From: Typha latifolia
Taxonomy: Eukaryota; Streptophyta; Magnoliopsida; Poales; Typhaceae
Reading direction: 5' to 3'
NCBI GenBank assembly: GCA_019914945.1
Contig: CM034101.1
Coordinates: forward strand, 1,933,188 to 1,997,187
DNA: 64,000 nucleotides
The translations under genes and the position numbers were made by a program. Numbering within the stretch: the stretch's first letter is position 1; every line of letters begins with the position of its first letter. Below are positions 23,001 through 43,500 of the stretch, piece by piece. Under the pieces are notes generated by a model. That model was not told the origin of the DNA and ran no database searches. It worked only from the letters and a program-made list of their open reading frames with translations.

Positions 23001-26000
23001 ATATCCACAAGCCAGGGCGTGTAGGGATTGTATCTCGATCTGGTACCTTGACTTATGAAGCGGTATGGGATTTCTCCATGATAACTTGTTTATCGTCAAG
23101 AGAATCATTGTAAGAATTTATTATTGTGTTCTTCATTGGCAGGTTTTCCAAACAACTGCTGTAGGTTTAGGACAATCAACTTGTGTAGGTATTGGTGGAG
23201 ACCCCTTTAACGGGACAAATTTTGTTGATTGCATAACAAAGTTCCTTGATGATCCTCAGACTGAAGGTAACCTCTTTATTCTTGGGATAGTAGCTGTGTC
23301 CTTTTGTTTTAGAAAGTTAATGGAACTGATTTTTAAGGCTTTTCATCGTATAGAGATTTTGCCTAGTGTGTTCTCTGCTGTAGTGCTTGTCAACAGAATA
23401 CCCCATTGCTCAATATTGGACAGTAGGAGGCTTTTTTTTTTCTTGTCCTTCCTTTTAGAACAATGAATGTAAATTGCATGTTTTAAGCAAAGTATCATAT
23501 TGCTTAGGAATCTTTTAAATTGTTTTACTGACTGGGCTGTACTATACAGTGTGAGAAAGCTTGAGCAGCACAGATCTGATTTGTATTGTAGAAAATGTAT
23601 TGATCAGGCTTTTTGCACTTTCTTCGTCATATGTGTGTGCAAATATTCCTATTCATGCATTTCTTTTAACTAAGATTTGTGTAGACATTGCTACTATTCT
23701 TTACTGCCTCTAGAAATAGATTAGGCTATTTCTAGATATGCACGTTAGCATCATTCCAATTCAAATTCTTATGTCAAGCTTAATTAGTGATGTTGGACGA
23801 AGAAAGGGTGTGCTAGAGACAATAGAGAAGGAAGATAAAGAGAGCTAGATAGAAAGAGATAGATAGAGGCTTATCATAAAACCTGGTAAGCTGATTGGTG
23901 GATGAACCTAGCTACCTTGTCACTTCAATTTGAGGATGCAGAACTGAGAGCATCTGCAAAATTTCCACTGTACACTAAATAAAATCTCAACATAGTTGAA
24001 ACTTGAAACTAGATAATTTTCGATCTATGCAAGTTGTGTTCATCTTTGGAGCACAAGTTAACCCAAGAAGCCTAGTAAGAGATGATGTGCTCTTTATTTT
24101 TGATGTATTGAATTTTCAATACTTCTTTTACAAGATATCTGTGTCATTGCATGCATTCAATGGCTTATTTTGCAGAGTTTGATAATTTAAATCTGCTGAT
24201 GTGTCTGGAGGATTACTACCTACATTACCATTTACCAAAACTGCTTCTATATGCTTTCCAGGTATTGTTCTTATCGGAGAGATTGGAGGTACTGCAGAGG
24301 AGGATGCTGCAGCGTTAATTAAGGTAAATATTTAGTGAGTAATGTTGGATGATATTTTCCACTGCAAGCATTTCACATTCACAATGTCTGACATACATGG
24401 AAGAACTTCCCATAATGGAGAATCTGCTTGTTTCTTGTCTTGTTCATATTCTACAAGTTACTTTTTATACATGACTCTAATTTGGTTAGTGTTGCATAAA
24501 CGCCTAGATATGATTTTTATGGCTAACCTTTTGATTGGTTGAAGCCTTGGTAAGTTCTGACTGCCTGCCAGACTGTCATGGATCTGTGTCCAATATCGCA
24601 TCAGACCTACATCCTAAATTTATTTTTCTACCAGAGTTGTGTGAAAGCTTGGGCATGATCTGCATAGCAGTAACACAGAATTTTCAAACATGATTTTGGC
24701 AAAAAGTTACTTGGTAATATTGATTTATAATGTTTCAGTTTAAATCTACGAAATGATGCATAAAAGAGTATCAAGACAATATGATATTCTCATTGAGGGC
24801 CTAATTGTTTCTATGGAGTATCTAATTACCTTCATTCTTTTTTAATTTATTACTCGGCTTGGTTTCTGGTTTTCTGTATTTTGAAGAAGTGATGGAACTG
24901 GCAAAACTGCATATTTAAACCCGTTTAGTTATGTTGAAAACCAATGATAAGTTCAAATTATGTTTTGAAACCTAGTATTAGATCCATAATATTTCTGAGA
25001 AATCTTGCCACTTGGATCAACTTCTGGGTTTCATTTATTATCTTTTTGTGTACTTTTATTTACCTTTTCATATGTGCATGTTTATCTGTCAATCCTTCAA
25101 ATTTTCATATAAATTATATTACCCCTGAATTTTCTCCTTTAATGTATCGATTCCTTTGACTCCCTATGTTAAATGGGTATAGTGAAGGGTAACTTGAGAA
25201 TGACCTTACTTTTTGTGTTCATAGGTAGGCTTGGGGAAGGCATCTTGATATTATCTCGACTAGCTTAATGGAGGGGTTAGAACATATTAATGAGATTATC
25301 ATGATATGAGGAGGATGTTAGTAAATAGATGAAATGAGGAAAAAGAAGGGTGTGGCATAGATTTCATGGAATAAGGGGTTATTGTAGATGAAAAGAAAGA
25401 AAATTTTATCGAGATGAGTAGGCACTTGGGTAAGGCATCAATGGAAAGAAGAAAAGAATTCGAGCTTGAATCCTCGTGAGAATTTTGTATATAGATTTGA
25501 GGAAAGAGATGGACGATAAAAAGTCAGGTATGTCATTTAGAAGGCTGTTTTCATCAGTCTACAGTAGTAACACAATGGAGTTGGAAACATGTAATCTCGA
25601 AATATGTAGAAATTTATTAATTTACATGAACATATGTGAATGTGGATAGTGGATACTACTTCCTTTTTCCCTTCCTAGTTAGCAAGTTAATAAGACACTA
25701 GTCTTACACGCTGAGTAAATTCAAGTGAATCTATTTTCTTTCAAGTCTGCTTGACTGCCTAATGTTTGTAGACTTATTTATTAGTTTAAAAACTCTCTAT
25801 TGATGAACACTTTTTTCCTCATTCTTTTATGCTTTCTTCATGTTTTATTTCCTTCTTGACAATGCAGGAAAGTGGAACTGAAAAACCCATTGTTGCATTT
25901 ATAGCTGGACTTACTGCGCCACCAGGTCGTCGCATGGGTCATGCTGGAGGTGCGTGTTTTCTCATAATGTGCTTTTTATGTTATTGATAAGTTGTGACAT

Positions 26001-28641
26001 TTCTTACCTGCAAGTACATTATGCATGTAAAGTAGCATGTTTCTTGTTTTGGCCAGTGTTGTGAAGAGAACTAGAATCTTTTGCTTCCAGCCCACATTGA
26101 TAAACTTTTTTCTCTCAGGATCCTTTCAAATTCTGACTGAGTCAACTTAAGGGGCTGTTATTTCATAATTTAACAAGATTTTGACCTTAAAAGAGACTTT
26201 GAATATGTTTGCCAGATTTTATTAAGGTTCTTAGTGGGTTAGACTTATACATTGTTTGGACTTGCAATCTTTGAACTCATAGATGCAGTAAACGATAAAG
26301 AATTGCCATGCCTTCAGCATGTGGGACGAGGTGTGCCAGCGACATACTGGCACGTGGCATGAGGGATGCTGCAGGGCATCCCTCCTAATAGTTTTGCTAC
26401 TCGTCATCGTCACCAATCGCTATCGTAGATCGCCATCGCCCGAGCTCGCGTTGGGTGCTCTAGAGAGAGAGAGAGTTATCGGTTAAAAACTTAAGTTGCG
26501 GATTTTTAATCGATAACCCTATCTCTCTCTGTTGATTTCTCTTCCTCTTCTATCGGGTTAGGGCACCCGACGCGAGCTTGGGCAAGAGCGAAGGCGAAGG
26601 CGAGTATCCCTTTTTTTTTTCTTTCATTTTCTTATGGCATGTGCCGTGCCGACCACCGTGCCTGTGGCACGGCCATCGTTGGTTGTCAGCACACTCCTAA
26701 AGAGCGAAAAAAATATCATACGAGTTAGAAAAGCTTTGTAGAAGCTTCTTAATCCCACGGAAGAGCCGGAGAAGTTCTGGCATCGCATGGGGAAGGAGAG
26801 GCTCAGCCACCATTGTTAGGTTTTTTGAAGCTTCAAATCATGTCGGGGTAACGGGAAGATGTGAAAATTAAAAGGATATTGGATATTGGATATTGGATAG
26901 AATCCATTGTTATAAGTGAATGTCCATTAATATATCACTTAAGTTAGGATCCATTATCATTTAAGTTAGGATCTTATCACTTAAGTTAAGATCCACCAAG
27001 CTAGGATCCGTTAATATATCACTAAGTTTAGATCCATTATAACTTAAAATTAGGATCCATTAATATAACTGGTTTGGATCCATTATCACTTAAAGTTTGG
27101 ATCCGTAAAGAAAGTTTTCTTCCCCCTTCCCTCTTAACCCTTCTTCTTCTTTCACTTCCCTCTATGGCTGAGGAAACATAAGAGTGATAATGGCGGCGCT
27201 GGCAGTAGTGCGGTGCTAACTCTTTTGTCTTCTCCTTTCTTCTTAGCCAATCCTTACTAAACATAAGTTAATCTTGTGTTTCTAAAACAGTAAAAAGTGG
27301 TTCATACTCCATAAACCTGCCTATATACGCTCATGCCAAGCTTTTAATAGACCGTAGGCAATAAATGAGTGGACAAGTTATCGTGGAACACCTAGGTGCT
27401 AGGCGAGTGCCTCAAATTCAAGAAGATTAAAAATAAACAAATAAAAAAAAACTGTTTGAAAATTTAAAATCAATATGCATAATCAAAGTAAACTAACTTA
27501 TTCCAGTTAAGCACCATATGAAGCCATTAGAATCCACAAATTACCAAGATCTACAAAGATTTTGATTTTCAAGTTCAACCTACATACTAAAATATGATAC
27601 AAGATGCAAAGGCAATCTGGGTGAGAGCTAAGCGGAGCCTAGATGTCTTCCAACTAAGGCAAGTGCTTAGGTGGTAAGGCATAAACTTTTTAAAACCATG
27701 TACAGTGTTTTTGAAAACTGTAGGCAGGCAGCCGAGGTCGCCTAATGCCTGGGGGTTAGGCGGGTGCCTAGGCAGGCGCCTAGGCAGGCGCCTAGAAATA
27801 AGGCGGTCATATAACAGAAAAGCTGTGAAACCTCAAGATACTTATATGTATTTGCAAAAAAAAAAGTTGTTCCTTGTCTAGAGGAAATGGTTGTTCTTGC
27901 CACCACAAGAGTAGTCTTAGAGTAGTGGCAGTAGCCTTTGGCTGTTGCTCTTCCCTATAGTGGTCATTGTTACTAATACTTACAAGAAAAGAAGAGAGAG
28001 GGAGAGAGCATGAGAATAATAGAAAGTATGACAAAATACCCACTTGAAATGAAATAGAAAACCCTTACAACTTGAATGATAGGTAGGTATGGGGCCAAGT
28101 GGGAATAATACTTTATACATAATACCTATACTAGAATTGTTAACAAGTTCGAAAATGACTTAATCACATGCTGCCTAGAATATTATAACTATTAGATTTG
28201 TCATGGACTTCTGGTACAATGTCAATTGTTCACTTATTTTGGCTTCTATTTGGTGTACGGTTTTTGAAATATTGAAGTGTTACGAGTCCTTAATTTTGAA
28301 CCTTTGTTAAACGGAAAATTAAAACTGAAGGTAGAGATAACAAATTAGTAGCTAGCAGTTCGACAGGTTGTAGAATTTGCTTCAGCAAGTATTCTAAGGT
28401 CATTTGGTGCTAGTGACCCTCGTCAGACTCCGTTAGATTTTCCTTGTTAGCTTTGTCTACTCAAGTTGAAACTGGTTTAATTGTGTTTCCGTTTGTTGCA
28501 GCAATTGTCTCAGGAGGAAAGGGTACTGCCCAGGACAAAATTAAGACACTAAGAGAAGCAGGGGTTACCGTCGTCGAATCACCAGCCAAGATTGGTTCAG
28601 CTATGCATGAAATTTTTAAGCAGCGTGGAATGGTAGAGTAG
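20010..28641 (+). CDS. Succinyl-CoA ligase [ADP-forming] subunit alpha, mitochondrial
   Basis: The alpha subunit binds CoA and carries the phosphohistidine of succinyl-CoA ligase, which makes ATP from succinyl-CoA in the mitochondrial TCA cycle. Seven exons: 20010-20249, 21499-21708, 22892-23062, 23143-23266, 24262-24323, 25868-25949 and 28502-28641, all in phase, giving 342 residues (family about 347). Residues 1 to about 40 are Arg/Ser/Ala-rich, a typical transit peptide. [18 protein letters not shown] begins the CoA-binding Rossmann domain, and [12 protein letters not shown] and [13 protein letters not shown] follow. The phosphorylated histidine is H294 in RRMGHAGA, split from the next exon just after it. 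The C-terminus [12 protein letters not shown] is typical. The ATG at 20010 is used; the frame is open upstream only through a TTG. Intron 6 is 2.5 kb and full of repeats. Confidence 0.96.
26310..26690. repeat. Fold-back repeat in SCS-alpha intron 6
   Basis: Two nested inverted pairs are visible. The inner pair is AGAGAGTTATCGGTTAAAAA near 26470-26490 against TTTTTAATCGATAACC near 26503-26518. The outer pair is CGAGCTCGCGTTGGGTGC near 26441-26458 against GGGCACCCGACGCGAGCTTG near 26561-26580. GTGCC/GGCAC-rich outer ends and a GGGATGC...GCATCCC hairpin (about 26363-26382) add to the structure. It looks like a fold-back element or an inverted duplication. Confidence 0.65.
26868..27110. repeat. 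Degenerate GGATCCATTA-type minisatellite
   Basis: After a GGATATT triplet array (about 26874-26895), variants of AAGTTAGGATCCATTATCACTT recur about eight times with irregular spacing. It is a decayed tandem array inside SCS-alpha intron 6. Confidence 0.7.
27330..27805. repeat. Dispersed repeat rich in GCCTAGGC
   Basis: The left end has CCTAGGTGCTAGGCGAGTGCC and the right end repeats GGTGCCTAGGCAGGCGCCTAGG, both palindromic and partly related to each other. This style of sequence is common in plant repeat remnants; class and exact ends could not be fixed. Confidence 0.45.
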
Positions 28642-29950
28642 AGAGCATTTCAAGCACTACCTCCTGATAAGACATCTAGTGATCTTTCATTTACAGCTGC
28701 TTGAGCTAACAATTGGCATTTTTGTTTTCCTTTCCACCTGTGTTCTGTTCGAAGAGTTAACCTCTTCTCCTTTTCTTTGTTTAGAAACTTTTAATAAAAA
28801 AAAAAAGCCTCGGTGTATGATCTCGGAAGCATAGTACAAAACTATCTATTCGTTCTCAAGTACCTCATAGAAGGTTCCTTCATTCTCTTGTTATTTATTT
28901 TTCTTTGTTTGAGCTTTGCAGAGATTTTAGAAACTCATTTTAATATGTCATTTGTCTGATGTCATTTTGTGCTTCTTGTTCATTTAATCGTGAAGTAACA
29001 AATAATGATTGCAATTGTCTTTACTACGATAATGGATTTAATATAAGTTCTAAATGCTGTTGATGATTATTATGATTTCCTGTGTAAAATAAAAAGTGTA
29101 ATACATAACAAGTTAATGGGACAGGTTAACCTATGATTGCAATGTTACCCCTCCTACGTAGAAAATCCCAAGGCTCAATTTGTACACCGAAACCAAAATA
29201 TAATTAACCTATGAATCTGTAGACTAAATTATTAATAATATTCTGGGGCATCTTATTGAGTTTTATTTTATTTTTCTGTTTTTAAAAATATTTTCTGAGT
29301 TGCATAGTAATTGCGAGACTAGGACAGCAAAGAAAGTTCTCTGATAGTGACACGTCAGCCCTAGTATCCGTATATGCTCCGAAGTCCAAATTCCATTTCG
29401 TTTCTACTACATTTCAAAACAGTAGTGTCCTTTCGATTGATACGAGCTAACGAGCGTATACATCTCTTTTTTCAAGTCCAGCAATAAAAAGCGACGACCA
29501 ATAGAAGATATCGCGTTGGAGGAGTCTAAAAAGGTTAGACGGCAAGATATTTTGGTCTCGCTCTCTCCCTCTCTCTCTCGCACTCTCGTCTGAGGGTTTC
29601 TCATATTTTTCTCGTTGTCTAGGTTTCTATCTAAATGCAATCCTCATTCCTTTAGATCGATATTTCTTTCTTAGATTTGATTTATTTGAACTTTTTTTCT
29701 TGGATTTTTTTTGCTCTTTTCTGCGTCCGTTTGGGTTTTTTTAGGGCGGTATATGCGCTAAAGTCTCGAATTTTACTGCATTTTCATTTGATTATTGGAA
29801 GTTAGTCGTGATTCTTGTTTATGTCTTGGTTTTCGCAGCAAGGCAGATTTAGGGTTTTGATCGCCTGTTCTGCGGCCTGCTTAGATCTGAAGTGGATTTT
29901 ATATTGCGTTGAAGAGACTGAGCTAGGGTTTAGGTAATTTGGGGCAAATT
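28642..29950. other. SCS-alpha 3' UTR, spacer and RH37-like leader
   Basis: The SCS-alpha 3' UTR likely ends near the AATAAA-containing A-run at 28792-28806. An AT-rich spacer follows to about 29330. The DEAD-box gene's leader then begins, with a CT-rich stretch near 29563-29590. A leader intron 29623-29838 (AG|GTTTCT ... TTTTCGCAG) is possible, since such an intron is common in plant helicase genes. No other gene is seen. Confidence 0.45.
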
Positions 29951-36661
<6,711 letters not shown>

Positions 36662-37412
36662 TTAATCCCATGGTCTCAAAATTCAAAACAGCTTATATCT
36701 ATTTACCCTTTTGTCCTGAAAAACAATTCTAATGGGGTTTCACACTTTCAGAGATAAAATGTAGTGGGCGATTGTCCCTTCCCCCCATATTTGCCTCATT
36801 CAGTTATCTCTCTTTATCAGTTCCTGACTGTCAGTAGCGATCTGGCTGAATTATAGATAGAAATGTTATGGTGGATTGTAAGTGGTGGACTTGACTGACT
36901 GCTAATTTTTTCATGGGATAATCTCACAGCCTGTCTTTCATTTCCCTCTATTTTTGTGACTTCTTCCACAGACTAGTTTTTCATGGGGTAAGATGGAAAA
37001 GGTTTTCTTCTCAAGTCACCTTCTTTGCAACCCTAATTAGATTATTGTTAAGCTCCCTTTTGTGAGTTCTTGTATATTCTGGGAGTTTTAACCATAAAAA
37101 CAAGATACTGGGGGATGGGAGGAAAAACTATTGTTTATCTTCTGTCTTACTATTGTTAGCTACGCTCAATTACTCTTCAGTCTACTTTTATTGCCTTTGA
37201 CTGCAGAGAGGGGCGGAGACTTATGTACATGATCGTCCAAGTCAGTATTCCGTGTCTGACTTGTTTAATAATTGACGTTATGTTCAAGTTAGCTTCAACT
37301 TAAAAACGGAATGATCTAGAATTCTGGGATAATATTTAGGTTGGGAAATTTTTTCTCAAAATAATAAAAGAAAGCTATGAAAAAGAGTTAAAAGAGAGAT
37401 ATATATATACAC

Positions 37413-37461
<49 letters not shown>

Positions 37462-39158
37462 CTTTATCTTTGGATGCTGTAGCCTGTCATAAAACTGTTA
37501 ACTATAATTTCCTCAACTATTGATCAATTATCACATATAAAGTGTGTGGGATCTAAGCATTCCACTCAATAATTCAATTCCATGTAAAGTACCAGTTTTG
37601 ATTTAGAAATGCGGTAGGATTACAAACTTGCAACAAATTTCCTTCTTCTTTCTAACTCATTAAGTAGACGATGCTTCCGTTAATGTGGGATCCAAGAAAT
37701 GCAAGACGTTGCTTTCGGACCAAATCTACGCCACCAGGCATGTAATCGGCCATTTAAGAGCACGTGTCAGGTCACAACGTCACTGCTCATTGGAAGACTC
37801 ATTCTTCACTACACACAGCATCGTAAGGCGACAAATAATTATTACCTTAATTAGCTTAAGATTTCTTATATATAAGACGATAAAGGGTACTTTTATAATT
37901 TAATTATATTTGTTTTCTTAATTTAATATATAAAGTCGATACGAAGTATAAAGTGGGAAATATATCAACCATTCGTCTATGTGAACCCTTTTTTTTTAAT
38001 TGAGAAAAAGATAACCTTTCCTCTTCTTGAGACCCTTCTTTTATATTAAAAGATGGAAGGAAAGCAACAAAATTGTCCCAAACTTCGAACAGGGCGAAGC
38101 TATATAAGAAAATTTCCCACCCCGGGCGCGCGGGCGCCCATACCTTGTGATCCTAAACCGCCCCTGGCGTCCAATTGGAATATTTTCCCCTTTAATTGTG
38201 GCAAAGGTTCAAACAGATGGCGTGCACTCTGACGTAACGCTTATTGCACCTCCCATTCCGTTACTTGCTCTTCCTCCCTTTCTCTCGCTAGTCTCCATCT
38301 TTGTCCGTCTCCTCCTTGTCCTTGCCACGATTGAACTTGCTCTGTGGTTGATACTGTTTGATTGAAGAACCTTAACTGCTCTTTGCTTGGCTTCATTTAT
38401 TTCGCAATTTGAAGGTAAATTTATTGCGGTCTCTTGTAGTTTAGGAGTTCTTAGCTGTGTATTTGGGAAGTATTTGAATTTTGCATCCCATGGGTGCTCG
38501 TACTTTTAGAATCCTTTTGAGGCTTGGCGAAATGGGTTTCCTTTGCATGGCTTTTTAATTGATATCCTTGATGCTGTTTTCCCTCTTGTTTGATTCTTGC
38601 TATGTTTAGCTGGCTTTTTATTGGTCTTAGATGAGGGTTTTGACTCAAATATCATCATGCTCCTCTGGTGCTATGCAAAATAGACAAGTATCTACTGCAG
38701 ATAGAGTCTCAGTATATTCCGAATGAACTGTGACATTGCAACCCCTAGGTTGTGTATTAGCTTTAGAATGGTTGGTGTTTAGTAACTCTCTTGATGGAAA
38801 TTATGGAACCGTGTGTAATAAAGGGTCTTAGAATCTTACGAATCCTTAGGGTTCTTTAACTGTATAACTTGCCCTTTTAGATGCCTCACAGGATTTGATA
38901 TGTGAAATGCATTTGGATTCATCAGCTAGGCAGAACATTTTGTTACAGGAAGCAAAGAGTAAAGAACTGTTAGAAAGTACCTTCTACTTTGAGTTTGTGT
39001 AAAAGTTCACTCGTGAAGCTTATCCCATGAAAGCAATCTTTTTTGTGGATTTGTATTACTATGTTGCACTTTTGAATAATCTTTAATGTCATTATGCAGG
39101 CGATGGATGAGTAAGAGGCATTTCCAGGAATATTGATTTTTAATCTCATATTTGCAGC
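36662..39158. other. Helicase 3' UTR, spacer and MFSD12-like leader
   Basis: The helicase 3' UTR occupies the first few hundred bases. A GA microsatellite lies at 37419-37458. A short GC-rich palindromic patch is at about 38122-38140. From about 38150 the sequence becomes the pyrimidine-rich leader of the next gene, with a probable leader intron starting near 38415 and ending at an AG at 39099 or 39157. No further coding gene is supported. Confidence 0.5.
37419..37458. repeat. (AG)n microsatellite
   Basis: About 20 uninterrupted AG units in spacer DNA, next to a short AT/AC run (37399-37414). Confidence 0.9.
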
Positions 39159-40480
39159 ATGGTTAATGTAAATTGTGATGAGTCGTTAATTGAAGCACAA
39201 CGAAATGCTGAGCCATTGGGGAGACTGTCAATACTTTCCTATGGTTCTGGTCACATGCTGAATGATATTACATCAGCTTGTTGGTTTACATATTTGTTAT
39301 TGTTCTTGACAGATATAGGACTTAGTCCAAGGTATGTTTTCATGCAGTGTTGCTTTTCCTTGTTTACTATAGAATTTTATTTATCTGTTATCTTTTCTTT
39401 ACTTGATATTTGTCATAGCACTTTTCCGTATAGAGTTTCTCCTTTTTTTTCACTCAAATCAGTGTCTACAATAGCTTTGTCTCTTGTGGGAAGTTTGAAG
39501 ATCTAGATGTCATCATAAATCTGATCTATAGAAGATGGAAAAGTATAAAATTTGTTTAAGCTCGACATGACAACTCAAAGAATCAAAAGGTTTTTGAAAT
39601 TTATAATAACTAAAAAAATGAAGCTTCTACAGTATTTTGATTTATCCACATGATTTGCAGACTAGTTCAATACAAAGCGTGCAAAATTAATATCAATGTC
39701 ATTATGATATCTATAGAAAATTAGAAATTAAGAAAGTAAAGAGAGAATGTAATACATGATCCCCACATCCCTCTCTGTCATAGTAATTTGGAACTGTTGA
39801 TACAATTGAATTTTTATCACAACCTTCTACTTGGGAATGTTAATACTTAAAAGTTCTAAATTTAGACCATTATCTTTTAGTAAGTTCTCTCAGTGAAAGG
39901 AATCTCCTTCTTTCTGTTTCTTTCTAGGGAAAATTTTCATTGTATTCTTCTCTCATTAAACTTTGCATTTGGCTGAGCATTGATTTCCTAGTATTTAAGA
40001 AAACCCAGTCAACCAATGGCTTATTTATTTTTCTTCAGTGTTATTAGTGATATGATTATGTGATAGTAAGTCTTATCTCTTTGCAGTGGGAGTAAGGTTC
40101 CCAACCTATTACCCACCCCAAACCCCACATTGGCGGGATCCTTGTGCACTACCTTAGTTATCCAATTTGGTGTCATAGGCCTAGTACTCTTTAACTTTTT
40201 GACGTCCTGAAAAAAAAATCCTCACACTTCTCATAATTGCAACTTTAGATTCTGAATATATTGTTTAACAACTCTATTACTTTTACTTCGTTATTTACTC
40301 TTGTAGGGATGCCGCTGTTGTGATGCTTGCTGGTCAAACTGCTGATGCCTTAACAACGGTTTTTGCTGGAGAGCTGGTAAGTCAAAAATTCAAACACCTA
40401 TTCAGATCTGGGAAAATCTTTGACTTTTAATAAGTTAATGATATCTATTTATGAATATGGACGTGAATCAGATATGCAAT

Positions 40481-40536
<56 letters not shown>

Positions 40537-43500
40537 GAGTTACTTAATGTATAGTATGGAAGAAATAAGTTTGAGATGTAGAGAAAACATAAATGTGGTT
40601 ACTATTATGCTGTTACTTTTTGTACTTCATAAAAAAAGGTTAAGATCCTATTCTCAAAGTTTATTTATAAATGGACAGTTATCTTGGTCTATAAATATTG
40701 GTTATCTTATGCTTTACAATATACTTCCTGAGAAATACATTTTTAATATCAGATAGACCGGTTTGGACATTTCAAACTATGGCATGCTGGTGGATCTATT
40801 TTAGTTGCAATTTCCTTCTCATCTGTTTTTGGGGGCTGCCTGCCATGTAAAGTTTTGAAGTCTGATTCATCTATGCTGGAGACAATAGGATACAGCACAT
40901 TTGCAGCCATTTTCAATGTGGGTTGGGCAGTTACCCAAGTCTCACACATGTAAAGTTGTCTCTCCTTAATGGTTACTAAATTTTCTTTATCTGTGACTGT
41001 TTTCATCACTTGGACTTGCTTTATGTTTTTCCAAAGGTCGATGGTAAATTGTATCACTTTGAATCCAACAAGCAGAGTTGCGCTTGCAAGCTGTCGTAAT
41101 GCATTTACAATGGTCAGAATCTGCTGATAATTTTCATGTCTCCATTTTATCATAATGTCCTATGTACAAAGTATAAGATCTTATTTTCTCGATCTGATGG
41201 TTATTTCAGGTGGCTAATCTGAGCCTATATGCTGTTGCTTTAGCTGTATTTAGTGTATATAACACCATGCAATCTTTCGACATAATAGTTCAGGTATCTT
41301 TATATCTCCCAACCATGAGCTCCAAATTGGTTATTGTTTGTATGTTTTTGGCTTTTAGCATATTGTTAGGTTTCATATGTTCATTACACTTATATTGTGT
41401 CAAATTTGATCAGTACCGGTGGATTGCATACTCGTCAATTTTTATGGGTTGCTGTTTTGTCAGCATCTTTCTAATTGGAACAAAAGAACCAGAGTAAGCT
41501 AATATTCCATATGCACATCTATAGTTTTTGTTTTCATTTATGATTTGTTCTCTTTCTAATTTTTCGTTATTATTGTCCTCTAGGTTAAAGAAGCAAATTC
41601 AACACAAGAATAGTGGTCGAATTTCATGGGCTCACTGGTTTAGGAAGGTTTTGTATTATCAAGTGGCACTAGTCTACACACTTACAAGATTAGTTACTAA
41701 TGTTTCACAGGTGTTTTCTTTATTTTTATTCATGAAATATTTTCTTATAGTTGTATGATTGCATTCTACTTGTATGTGTTTTGAAGGTTCTCAAATCTTT
41801 ATGTTCTTTTGTTTTCTTTTGGAATTACTATAAAACCTGACGGCAATTTGAACCAATTTATTCAACTGAATAGCTTGAAAGAGACTAACAATATCTTTGT
41901 TTTGATTAGGCACTTCTTGCCTTCTATGTTATTAATGACTTGGAGATGAATCAAACTTCAAAGGCCTCGGTAAGCATATAATTTTTACGATGATTACATT
42001 AACAGTTTTAAATCTCTATGATTTTGTTGGTCAGATAATTGGAAGCACATGAATTTGTTGAAAATGACGACAGCATCAGTCTTTTTAACTTTCTAACAGA
42101 AGAATTAGCAAGGACTTACTTTTCAACAGAAAAAATCTTGGACACTAGGGGACTCCAAATGGTTGGACTAGGGGCTTACTGTTGTTGATGTTATATCCTC
42201 TACATGAGCAGTTGCAACTCAGTTGGCATTGAAATGCTTTTAGTTAGATTTCAAATAAGCTGCTGGTGTACCTCCTTGGCAACTGAATGGCAGATAGTTT
42301 TAAAAGTTCAATAGAATCTTTTGATGTAAATCTAGAGTTTGAAGGTGGTCATATTTGTTGAAACTTGAAACTCTAAATAACAAGTAAATTATAACAACAG
42401 TTGCGATCAGAATGTTAAATCTGCAAAAAATTTCGTTATCCTGTTACTAGCGTTGTTGGTAGTTGGTAGTTGGTACATTACTTTATATCCCATTGATGTA
42501 TATGTAAGAGACCTTGCATAAACACATTATTTGGTTCTTGGGTATTAAATCTTCAGATTATGTTGAATGGATCTTTAATCTTGGTGGAATATAATTGGTT
42601 GCACAATATTATGTCAGCTGCTATTTTAACTCTCTCTCTCTATAGTAATAAAGGTGTATAATGGATCAATATGTAATGGTCCTTGTAAGATTCTTTATTG
42701 GAATGAAGAGGCATGACATTCTTCAGTGAGATACTAATTCATAATATTTTTCAGGTACCTGCCATTATCTACATTTGCAGCTTCATAGTTTCTGTCATTC
42801 TTCAGGTCCTTCTTAATAACTTTGTTGTTGAGAGATTTGTTTTATTCTCGATTGGCTAGCTTTGCATTAGTTAACAGTCTAACCTTTACCTGTATGTAGG
42901 AGATAAGATGGACCAGTTGGCGCCTTAAGACTTTCTTTACAGCTGGATCAATTCTGTGGATGTTTTCTGGTGCCGGAATTTTTCTTCTTCCAAGCAATAT
43001 GCACAACCTTATGTATGTTTTGTCAATAACTATTGGTGCTGCTAATGCACTAATGACGGTAGGTTCAAACTGAATTGTTCTTACAAAATAATAGAACTTC
43101 ATGTAAAATAGTCTACTTGAAAAGTGCTATTTGCTGAAATGGAACTAAAATTGATGTCCTTAATGAGAGTTGAGAATATGAACCACCTAGCAAGTTACAG
43201 CCATAATTCTGTGAAATGAAATAAATGAATCATGCTAGAAAACTGAAGGAAAATCATTTGTATTGGTGAAGAAAATCCAATATTATATTGAACCATGCTG
43301 AAGTCATAACATTCAGATTCACTGAATTACCATCTGTACTACTTGAGTAATGATGAATAGATTCTTAAAATATTACAGGGAGATCTTTTGATCCGAATTT
43401 TCAACTGTAATTTTAAAATTGCATATACTATTTTGAAGGATTTAAATTGCATAAAAAAGTGGTTCTTTTCTGTTGTTATGTTTGAATTGAGATTTTAGCT

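Noticed and set aside
29939..29950. Extended start for the DEAD-box helicase
   Set aside because: The extension begins at TTG; the ATG at 29951 gives the conserved MRSSWADS start.
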